From positions 1-5,058 of the forward strand of contig JAUWKY010000192.1 in assembly GCA_030613915.1 (NCBI GenBank): a stretch of 5,058 bases of DNA, given 5' to 3'. Source of the stretch: Syntrophobacterales bacterium. Lineage in GTDB: Bacteria; Desulfobacterota; Syntrophobacteria; BM002. Within the stretch, counting starts at the first letter, position 1; each line of letters starts with the position of its first letter. The position numbers and the translations under genes are program-made. The notes under the pieces are model-generated. The model made no database searches. It was not told where the DNA came from and worked only from the letters and a program-made list of their open reading frames with translations. Positions 1 through 4,953 of the stretch are shown here, piece after piece.

Positions 1-4
1 CTCC

Positions 5-33
5 TTGACACTCTCAACACTTACCCCTAGAAT
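5..33 (+). promoter_or_regulatory. Sigma70-type promoter for the small membrane protein gene
   Basis: A -35 box TTGACA (5-10, 6 of 6 consensus) and a -10 box TAGAAT (28-33, 5 of 6) are separated by exactly 17 bp, the ideal spacing. Transcription would start near position 40, giving a leader of about 128 nt before the ATG at 168. It is the strongest promoter match I found in the window. The call rests on sequence match alone. Confidence 0.7.
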
Positions 34-34
34 A

Positions 35-55
35 CGAATAAACGAGTACTATTCG
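35..55. promoter_or_regulatory. Operator-like dyad over the expected start point
   Basis: CGAATA (35-40) and TATTCG (50-55) are a perfect 6-bp inverted repeat with a 9-nt spacer, beginning one base after the -10 box. The spacer itself contains part of the palindrome AGTACT (45-50). Position and size fit a binding site for a dimeric repressor that would block initiation, but a hairpin at the start of the transcript is equally possible. No regulator gene is visible in the window. Confidence 0.3.
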
Positions 56-97
56 GAAAAACTGTAAATGGTATTATAGGTTCTGCGAATCAGCGGC

Positions 98-166
98 GGC
101 AAGATGGTCGAAAATCACTCCTTTCGCCCTGATGAATAGACCGGGATAACGGCAAGGAGTCTTGCC
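98..166 (+). promoter_or_regulatory. Leader RNA able to mask the ribosome binding site
   Basis: The Shine-Dalgarno AAGGAG (154-159) lies 8 nt before the ATG at 168. It can be masked in two exclusive ways. In a local hairpin, GGCAAG (151-156) pairs with CTTGCC (161-166) around a GAGT loop. In a long-range fold, ACTCCTT (117-123) pairs with AAGGAGT (154-160), and a second GGCAAG copy (98-103) pairs with CTTGCC (161-166). The two long-range helices are nested and compatible, so the 13 nt from 154 to 166 could be paired continuously, with a left-hand bulge at 104-116. All pairs are Watson-Crick. This suggests translational control such as a switch or thermometer, but no known riboswitch class is recognised. 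Confidence 0.4.
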
Positions 167-167
167 C

Positions 168-590
168 ATGGATACCGATAAGATAGTAGAAAAAATAATA
201 AAATGGCTCTCTGATCCCAAAGGAAGAGAAATGTTCAAAACCATTGTCTATGTGGTTCTGCCGCTCTTTCTCCTTTTAGCATTTCGCCGTGCTGGACGCC
301 GCCGGCCAGCTGAGGAATCGTCCACAGCCATCGAGCCCAAAATCCGGCCAGCCAGCTATGATAGTTCGAGCGCCACCGAGAGTCTCAAGGAAACTTGGGC
401 CAGAGAGCAAGAGAAGGTGGAAAGAGAACTGCGTGAAGTATTCGGTCGTGAAGACAGTGTCCTGGCAAGAGCCAAGCGAGAGTTCAATAGATCCACTGCA
501 CCCCAGAAAGCACGGCCTGCCGAAGCCCCCGAGCGAAATGAGAAGAACATGCTTCACGAAGAGCTTCTCAAGTTGTTCTCGCGCCGGTAA
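168..590 (+). CDS. Small single-pass membrane protein, unknown function
   Basis: I do not recognise a family. The protein has 140 residues from the ATG at 168. That start is chosen because AAGGAG (154-159) sits 8 nt upstream, whereas the TTG at 162 in the same frame is only 2 nt from it. Residues 1-20 are charged and look helical. Residues about 24-39 form one hydrophobic span (core VVLPLFLLLAF), followed at once by RRAGRRR (40-46), which by the positive-inside rule places the C-terminal part in the cytoplasm. Residues about 70-93 are rich in Glu, Lys and Arg with heptad-like spacing and may form a short coiled coil. A Pro/Ala-rich linker then leads to a short amphipathic tail (EELLKLF). No enzymatic motif is visible. 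It has its own promoter and a 304-nt gap separates it from the next gene, so it is probably monocistronic. A scaffold or anchor role is only a guess. Confidence 0.75.
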   Translation: MDTDKIVEKIIKWLSDPKGREMFKTIVYVVLPLFLLLAFRRAGRRRPAEESSTAIEPKIRPASYDSSSATESLKETWAREQEKVERELREVFGREDSVLARAKREFNRSTAPQKARPAEAPERNEKNMLHEELLKLFSRR

Positions 591-694
591 CACAAAGTAA
601 ACCTCTGTCACATCACATTGCCTTTGGCACGAAATTCACCACAAACACAGACGCCCACTCTGGCCATGCAGCATGCGGAAACCACTATACGCCC

Positions 695-720
695 TCCATG
701 ACCACAATCACCATCATGGA
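695..720. promoter_or_regulatory. 7-bp dyad, operator-like or small hairpin
   Basis: TCCATGA (695-701) and TCATGGA (714-720) are a perfect inverted repeat with a 12-nt spacer. It lies about 80 nt upstream of the candidate -35 box at 802, far enough to be an activator site rather than a simple repressor site. There is no T-run after it, so it is not an intrinsic terminator. A chance occurrence cannot be excluded. Confidence 0.2.
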
Positions 721-801
721 ACACGACTTGCATGCTATGAGCTTGTCTGGCCGCAAGAGTCTGACGAGGAGCGGGGTGATTGGAAGCTCTGCTTTTTTGA
801 A

Positions 802-831
802 TTGATTCGGAAAAAAATTTTGTGATAGACT
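802..831 (+). promoter_or_regulatory. Candidate promoter for the MBL hydrolase-pgeF pair
   Basis: A -35 box TTGATT (802-807, 4 of 6 consensus) and a -10 box TAGACT (826-831, 4 of 6) are separated by 18 bp. The spacer contains A/T runs and a TGTG motif just before the -10. Transcription would start near 838, leaving a leader of about 57 nt before the ATG at 895. The match is moderate, but it is the best candidate in the gap. Confidence 0.4.
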
Positions 832-894
832 ACGGCATCTTGAAAGCTGGAGGGTAAAAAGGAAACATTCTTCCATGGTTACAGCGGGGTTCTT

Positions 895-1845
895 ATGAAA
901 GTGAAGTTCTGGGGTGTGCGGGGATCGCTTCCAGCACCCATCCCTCCAACCGAAATCGAGAATAAGATCGTACAGGCTTTGGGTGGCGCCAGTGGTGTGG
1001 ACCTGGATGATATCGAGGCGGTAGAAAACTACGTTAGAGCCCTACCCTACTATCAACGAACCACCACCGGCGGTAACACTTCTTGCGTGGAAGTCTGCGG
1101 TGACAACACCAAATTAATACTTGATGCCGGCTCCGGCATCCGGCAACTTGGCATCGAACTCATGCAGGGACCTTGCGGTCAGGGTCAAGGCACGGTCCAC
1201 CTCTTGATAAGCCATACCCATTGGGACCACATAATGGGCTTCCCTTTTTTTACACCCGCATATGCAGCTGGCAATCAGGTTTTTATCTACGGCCGTCACC
1301 CCCGAATCAAGAAACGTTTTCAGGACCAGCATCACCCTGACCATTTCCCGGTGAGCTTGGAAACCATGTCTGCCGATGTCCAGTTTGTACAGCTTCAAAA
1401 AGACACTGAGATGACCATTGGCGAATTTACGGTCAATAGCATGCCACTGCGACACCCTGGCGGCTCATTCTCTTACAGGATCAAGAAAAACGGCCGTGCT
1501 TTTGTCTACGCCACCGACGCTGAATACAAAGACCTCAGCCCTCAGGAAATGGACGAATACATCTCCTTCTATGCCAATAGTGAGGCCCTCGTATTTGATG
1601 CCCAATTCAGCCTTGAGGACGCCATGGAAAAAGAAGGTTGGGGCCACAGTTCCTCCATGGTGGGAGTTGATATCGCTCTCAAGGCCAACATCAAGCGGTT
1701 GATTCTTTTCCATCATGAGCCCTCCTACAACGATGAAAAGCTGCAAGAGATTTACGACAAGACCATTCGTTACCACGAGATGATTAAGGGCAATCTAAAC
1801 CTGGAAATCATCATGGCCCGGGAGGGTCTGGAAATGGAAATCTAG
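895..1845 (+). CDS. Metallo-beta-lactamase-fold hydrolase, PhnP/RNase Z-like superfamily
   Basis: This 316-residue protein has the full set of metal ligands of a dinuclear MBL-fold hydrolase. They are HTHWDH (His107, His109, Asp111, His112), a His in LRHPGG (187), an Asp in YATDAE (208) and a His in LFHHEP (273 or 274). The N-terminal FWGVRGS (5-11), the GGNTSC motif (59-64), LDAGSG (76-81) and GWGHSS (249-254) are typical of the COG1235-like branch, which includes phosphodiesterases. The substrate cannot be read from sequence. About 45 residues lie between the FWGVRGS strand and GGNTSC, longer than in compact members. It has no signal peptide and is probably cytoplasmic. GGGG (886-889), 5 nt before the ATG, is a weak ribosome binding site, and the start overlaps the stop of a 7-codon frame. 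The stop is 4 nt from pgeF, so the two genes form an operon. Confidence 0.88.
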   Translation: MKVKFWGVRGSLPAPIPPTEIENKIVQALGGASGVDLDDIEAVENYVRALPYYQRTTTGGNTSCVEVCGDNTKLILDAGSGIRQLGIELMQGPCGQGQGTVHLLISHTHWDHIMGFPFFTPAYAAGNQVFIYGRHPRIKKRFQDQHHPDHFPVSLETMSADVQFVQLQKDTEMTIGEFTVNSMPLRHPGGSFSYRIKKNGRAFVYATDAEYKDLSPQEMDEYISFYANSEALVFDAQFSLEDAMEKEGWGHSSSMVGVDIALKANIKRLILFHHEPSYNDEKLQEIYDKTIRYHEMIKGNLNLEIIMAREGLEMEI

Positions 1846-1849
1846 TTCC

Positions 1850-2692
1850 ATGGCCACATCAGCCATCACTGTGCTCCCCGGCTCAAAATCTCTACAGCCT
1901 CACGTAGAAAACTCCATCCCCTATTATACATTTCATCGGTTAAGCGAGTTTCTAGAATTAGAACACCTCATTCTTACCCGACTGGGAGGGGTGAGCTCGC
2001 CGCCTTTTGCCAGTCTTAACATAAGTTACGACACCGGAGACGAGGCCGGCAAGGTTCGAGAGAACGTGCGCCGGGTGCAAGCTGCTACTGATTGTTCTTC
2101 CCTTATCTCCGCCCGACAGAGCCACAGCGGCGACATCGTGGTTCTGCGTGAGCACCCGCGCCTTGACCCTACAATTCCATACCCCCTGCATGGCAAAGAC
2201 GGTTTCATTACCCAATTGTCCGGCCTCCTCATGATGATAAAAGTCGCCGACTGCCAGGCAATCTTGCTTTACGATCCTGAGAAAAAAGTGGTTGCCATTA
2301 TTCACGCGGGCTGGCGCGGTAGTGTTAAGAACATTGCAGGCAATGCTGTCCATCTGATGCAGGCTCACTTTAGCTGCGACCCCCAAGACATTTTCGCTGG
2401 AATCGGACCCTCGCTGGGCCCCTGCTGTGGTGAGTTTCGTAACTGGCGACAGGAACTTCCGCCTAATTTTTCTCGGTTTCAGGTACAGGAAAATTACTTC
2501 GATTTCTGGGCCATCAGCCAGTATCAACTCATTGAAGCCGGTTTACTCAGGGAACATATCGAAGTTTCCGGGCTTTGTACCAAGTGTCATCCTGAGGTTT
2601 TCTATTCCTACCGCGGCGAAGGCGAAACCGGCCGCTTTGCGGTGGTCATCGGTATCAAAGATGGTAACAACGATCTAAGGTCACAGCATTGA
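1850..2692 (+). CDS. pgeF: PgeF/YfiH family protein (laccase-domain, peptidoglycan editing factor)
   Basis: This 280-residue protein carries all hallmarks of the YfiH/PgeF family, formerly called multicopper polyphenol oxidase or laccase-domain proteins. They are TRLGGVS (43-49), SLNISYDTGD (55-64), QSH (90-92), KVADCQ (131-136), HAGWRG (152-157), GPSLGPCC (186-193) and CTKCHPEVFYSYR (243-255). His92, Cys135 and His152 match the family's metal-binding His-Cys-His set. Family members in E. coli remove L-serine wrongly attached to UDP-MurNAc, and related proteins act on purine nucleosides; which activity applies here is not visible. QSH replaces the more common QVH without loss of the His. The protein is slightly longer than E. 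coli YfiH because of N-terminal residues 1-25 and an 11-residue polar tail. The ATG lies 4 nt after the MBL hydrolase stop with no strong ribosome binding site, so translation is probably coupled. Confidence 0.92.
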   Translation: MATSAITVLPGSKSLQPHVENSIPYYTFHRLSEFLELEHLILTRLGGVSSPPFASLNISYDTGDEAGKVRENVRRVQAATDCSSLISARQSHSGDIVVLREHPRLDPTIPYPLHGKDGFITQLSGLLMMIKVADCQAILLYDPEKKVVAIIHAGWRGSVKNIAGNAVHLMQAHFSCDPQDIFAGIGPSLGPCCGEFRNWRQELPPNFSRFQVQENYFDFWAISQYQLIEAGLLREHIEVSGLCTKCHPEVFYSYRGEGETGRFAVVIGIKDGNNDLRSQH

Positions 2693-2695
2693 ACT

Positions 2696-2768
2696 ACGGA
2701 GAACACAAAGGGTTCATAAAGATTTTGCTATCTTTTCTCCGTGCTCTCTGTGGACTCTTTGGTTAAAC
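2696..2768. repeat. Palindromic intergenic repeat with about 9-nt periodicity
   Basis: ACGGAGAA (2696-2703) faces its exact complement TTCTCCGT (2735-2742) across a 31-nt spacer. Beyond the right arm, the minus strand reads CACAGAGAG followed by CACGGAGAA, two 9-nt units matching at 7 of 9 positions. The CTCCGTG...CTCTGTGG wording resembles dispersed intergenic repeats I recall from environmental bacterial genomes. TTGGTT occurs three times at the right flank (2759, 2769, 2783). The element fills most of the 121-nt pgeF-pyrK gap. There is no T-run, so it is not a classical terminator. Confidence 0.5.
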
Positions 2769-2813
2769 TTGGTTCGACTTGTTTGGTTATACGGCTTTTA
2801 AAGTAACGCCATT

Positions 2814-3626
2814 ATGCTGCTAAGAAACGCTGAAATACTGTTTAACGACCGGGTGAGTCCCGAACTCTACCATATGGGTCTTCTCTGTCCTGAAATCGCA
2901 GCTCGTATCCAGCCAGGGCAGTTTCTGATGGTAAGGGTGCAAGAGGGCTTCGATCCCTTGCTGCGAAGACCATTTGCCGTGCACCGGATCCACCATAACG
3001 ATCCCCCTACCTCGTTCGAGATGCTTTATCGAGTAGTCGGACGCGGTACCCGGCTGCTTGCCGATATGCAGGCAGCCGGATCATTGAACCTCCTAGGCCC
3101 TCTGGGTCGCGGTTTCCAAGTGCCGGATAAGGATGGATTAGTTCTCATGGTTGCGGGGGGAATTGGCATTGCCCCTCTACCTCATTTGGCAGAAACCCTG
3201 GTCAGCTCAGGTTTCAGAGGTCCTTTCGTCTTGTGGTTCGGCGGCAAAACCGCTGCCGATCTTGTCTGTGTCAAGCATTTCAAGGATCTGGGCTTTGCAG
3301 TGCGACTTGTCACCGAAGACGGCAGTGAAGGTCGGCAAGGACTGGTCACCGGCCACCTGGAACAGTGGCTGTCCCAACAGGATGAATTGCCGGAAGTAAT
3401 GTATTCCTGCGGTCCCTATCCCATGCAGCGACTGGTGGCAGAGATGGCTGCCCGGTTAGGTATCCCATCTCAGCTTTCTATGGAGGCCTTGATGGGATGT
3501 GGTGTCGGGGCTTGCCTGAGTTGTTCGCTCAGATGTCGTCCTCCAAAGGATGGCCAGGACCCACATTACCTCAACGTTTGTCAAGACGGTCCCGTCTTTG
3601 CTGGCGAAGAGATCGTCTGGGAGTAA
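2814..3626 (+). CDS. pyrK: Dihydroorotate dehydrogenase B, electron transfer subunit
   Basis: PyrK transfers electrons from PyrD to NAD+ in the cytoplasmic class 1B dihydroorotate dehydrogenase, the fourth step of UMP synthesis. The 270-residue length is normal. An N-terminal ferredoxin-reductase-like FAD domain shows RRPFAVH (51-57, the usual flavin-binding RPFS-type motif) and GPLGRGF (95-101). The NAD-binding domain begins with GGIGIAPL (115-122) and ends with SCGP (198-201). The C-terminal [2Fe-2S] domain has MEALMGCGVGACLSC (223-237), with cluster ligands Cys229, Cys234, Cys237 and Cys256, the last in NVCQDGPVF. The gap before the last Cys is a few residues longer than in the Lactococcus protein as I recall it. 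The ATG at 2814 is the only good start; the ribosome binding site is weak. It lies 158 nt before its partner pyrD. Confidence 0.95.
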   Translation: MLLRNAEILFNDRVSPELYHMGLLCPEIAARIQPGQFLMVRVQEGFDPLLRRPFAVHRIHHNDPPTSFEMLYRVVGRGTRLLADMQAAGSLNLLGPLGRGFQVPDKDGLVLMVAGGIGIAPLPHLAETLVSSGFRGPFVLWFGGKTAADLVCVKHFKDLGFAVRLVTEDGSEGRQGLVTGHLEQWLSQQDELPEVMYSCGPYPMQRLVAEMAARLGIPSQLSMEALMGCGVGACLSCSLRCRPPKDGQDPHYLNVCQDGPVFAGEEIVWE

Positions 3627-3633
3627 AAGTTTT

Positions 3634-3746
3634 CGTTATTGGTTATACGTTATTAGTTATTAGGAAAAACCACTCTTGGCACCCTGTAATGGACGCCAAG
3701 ACTACCGTTCTTTGTGAGAGCACCGAATAACGATTAACGGATAACT
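3634..3746. repeat. Palindromic repeat built from 7-nt units (NGTTATT)
   Basis: The left arm is four head-to-tail heptamers: CGTTATT, GGTTATA, CGTTATT, AGTTATT (3634-3661). The right arm is three heptamers in the opposite sense: AATAACG, ATTAACG, GATAACT (3726-3746). The arms (3635-3654 against 3726-3745) are complementary at 16 of 20 positions. Between them a nested 7-bp hairpin pairs TCTTGGC (3674-3680) with GCCAAGA (3695-3701). The unit length is strictly 7 in both arms. It occupies most of the pyrK-pyrD gap and carries no gene. Confidence 0.6.
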
Positions 3747-3784
3747 CCAGCTTACCCAGTTAGGCGCTATGCGGATTTGATCCA

Positions 3785-4738
3785 ATGACCAGTGACAAAC
3801 CGGTAAACCTGGCAGTGGACTTAGGGCCACTGCGTTTGAAAAACCCGGTGATGGTGGCATCGGGCACCTTTGGCTATGGGCAGGAGTATGCTGAGCTGGT
3901 TCCTCCCGAGCGCCTGGGTGCGGTTGTGGTAAAAGGAATTTCCCTAGAGCCCCGCTCCGGCAATCCCCCTCCCCGCATCTGGGAGACGTGCGGTGGCATG
4001 CTCAATTCCATCGGTTTGCAGAATGTGGGCCTTCGCTCTTTCTTGGAGGAAAAACTCCCCTGGCTGAGGCCGCTGTCCGTCCCTGTAATTGTTAATCTTT
4101 TCGGCAATACAGTGGAAGAGTACCGGGAGTTGGCTGCGGCGCTGGACGGTCAGGAGGGCATCGATGGGCTGGAGATTAATATTTCCTGTCCGAATGTTAA
4201 GGCGGGCGGAATGACGTTCGGCTCTGACCCGGAAATGGCGTTCCAGGTGGTATCCGCAGTAAAGTCCAGAACCAACCTCCCGGTCATTACCAAACTCACC
4301 CCCAATGTGACTGACATCACCATTATTGCTAAGGCGGTCGAGGATGCTGGTACCGACATCCTGTCACTCATCAATACCGTTGCCGGTATGGCAGTTGATG
4401 TACAGACCCGCCGGCCCCGGCTGGCAAACGTGGTCGGTGGACTGTCTGGACCGGCCATCAAACCCATCGCCTTAAGAATGGTGTGGCAAGTTGTACAGGT
4501 GAGCAAGGTGCCGGTGATCGGCTTGGGAGGAATTGTCTCCGTGGAAGACGCCCTGGAGTTCCTGATAGTAGGTGCCCAGGCTGTCCAGGTAGGCACCGCC
4601 AACTTCGTCAATCCAGGCATCACCTTGGAGATAATCGACGGGCTGGAAGACTACCTCCGCCAACAAGGCCTTGAAGATATCAATGAGATAATTGGCACCC
4701 TAGAAGTCCCCAGGGGGCCAGTGGGCATAGGGGAGTAA
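3785..4738 (+). CDS. pyrD: Dihydroorotate dehydrogenase B, catalytic subunit
   Basis: This FMN-dependent TIM-barrel enzyme oxidises dihydroorotate to orotate. The 317-residue length is usual for class 1. Recognisable sites are NPVMVASGTFG (20-30), the FMN/substrate Lys50 in VVKGIS, the substrate loop MLNSIGLQN (72-80), NLFGNT (104-109) and the catalytic-base Cys135 in NISCPN. Further sites are KLTPN (170-174), INT (196-198), GGLSGPAIKP (218-227), the phosphate-binding GLGGI (246-250) and VGTANF (269-274). A Cys base rather than Ser separates it from the membrane-bound quinone-linked class 2 enzymes, and the pyrK neighbour points to class 1B with NAD+ as acceptor. The start codon has no strong Shine-Dalgarno, but the N-terminus aligns with the family and no better start is in frame. 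It is convergent with the SelB-like gene. Confidence 0.95.
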   Translation: MTSDKPVNLAVDLGPLRLKNPVMVASGTFGYGQEYAELVPPERLGAVVVKGISLEPRSGNPPPRIWETCGGMLNSIGLQNVGLRSFLEEKLPWLRPLSVPVIVNLFGNTVEEYRELAAALDGQEGIDGLEINISCPNVKAGGMTFGSDPEMAFQVVSAVKSRTNLPVITKLTPNVTDITIIAKAVEDAGTDILSLINTVAGMAVDVQTRRPRLANVVGGLSGPAIKPIALRMVWQVVQVSKVPVIGLGGIVSVEDALEFLIVGAQAVQVGTANFVNPGITLEIIDGLEDYLRQQGLEDINEIIGTLEVPRGPVGIGE

Positions 4739-4919
4739 GCAGTAGGCACTGGGCACTATGAACTACTCAAGAATAGTAGTCTCACCTGCAATGTTCCAGG
4801 TCCAGATGAAGCCTCTGAAATACAAATTATGAACTTAAAGTTATTTCTAAGAAAATCTAAATTTATTTATAATTATTAAATGTTTAATCTATTTTTTATG
4901 AGTACCAATAGCCTACTGC
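4739..4919. repeat. Repeat element of 7-nt units with facing ends, AT-rich core
   Basis: The element starts on the base after the pyrD stop. GCAGTAGGC (4739-4747) faces its exact complement GCCTACTGC (4911-4919), and over 18 nt the arms match at 14 positions. The left arm is four degenerate heptamers: GCAGTAG, GCACTGG, GCACTAT, GAACTAC (4739-4766). A 6-bp hairpin, ACTACT-N7-AGTAGT, lies at 4762-4780. The core from about 4820 to 4900 is strongly AT-rich, ending with a weak AT-only stem (4875-4888) and a T6 run (4892-4897) that could help end pyrD transcription. No gene was found inside. Confidence 0.5.
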
Positions 4920-4925
4920 GTAAAC

Positions 4926-4953
4926 CGCTCTGTGCCTGGCGCTAAGCGCTCTG
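4926..4953. repeat. Tandem heptamer array overlapping the 3' end of the SelB-like gene
   Basis: Four adjacent 7-nt units read CGCTCTG, TGCCTGG, CGCTAAG, CGCTCTG, so the first and last are identical and 21 nt apart. The array covers the stop codon and the last three sense codons of the minus-strand SelB-like gene, which suggests that the gene's extreme C-terminus was supplied by repeat sequence. It uses a different unit from the neighbouring repeat ending at 4919. Confidence 0.45.

Larger units (their letters stand above)
591..894. other. Intergenic region, 304 nt, no convincing gene
   Basis: This gap holds a 7+7 bp dyad (695-720), a plausible promoter (802-831) and Shine-Dalgarno-like GGAGGG (849-854) that is too far from any good start. 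A 7-codon open frame (875-898) ends on the start of the next gene. Other open frames here are short, lack a good ribosome binding site and look like chance. No RNA gene and no clear intrinsic terminator were found; the only stem just after the first gene, TGCC-TTT-GGCA, has no T-run. Confidence 0.5.

Noticed and set aside
162..167. TTG start two codons upstream of the ATG of the first gene
   Set aside because: It lies only 2 nt after the Shine-Dalgarno and inside the predicted hairpin stem, while the ATG at 168 has ideal 8-nt spacing.
671..735. Two GCATGC palindromes 59 nt apart
   Set aside because: Six-base palindromes are expected by chance and nothing else supports a site.
685..876. 63-residue minus-strand frame in the 591-894 gap
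   Set aside because: It has no ribosome binding site or recognisable domain and it overlaps the candidate promoter.
698..898. Open frame with a single in-frame TGA at 803, considered as a selenoprotein because of the nearby SelB-like gene
   Set aside because: No SECIS-like hairpin follows the TGA, the candidate promoter overlaps it, the start lacks a ribosome binding site and the peptide resembles nothing known.
1958..2527. 189-residue minus-strand frame inside pgeF
   Set aside because: It lies entirely within a gene with clear family motifs and is a shadow of its codon usage.
4762..4780. 6-bp hairpin ACTACT/AGTAGT just after pyrD as a terminator
   Set aside because: No T-run follows; it looks like part of the heptamer repeat.
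4875..4897. AT-only stem (ATTAAA/TTTAAT) followed by T6 as an intrinsic terminator of pyrD
   Set aside because: The stem is six A-T pairs with almost no loop, too weak to be called a terminator with confidence; it is mentioned only in the repeat entry.
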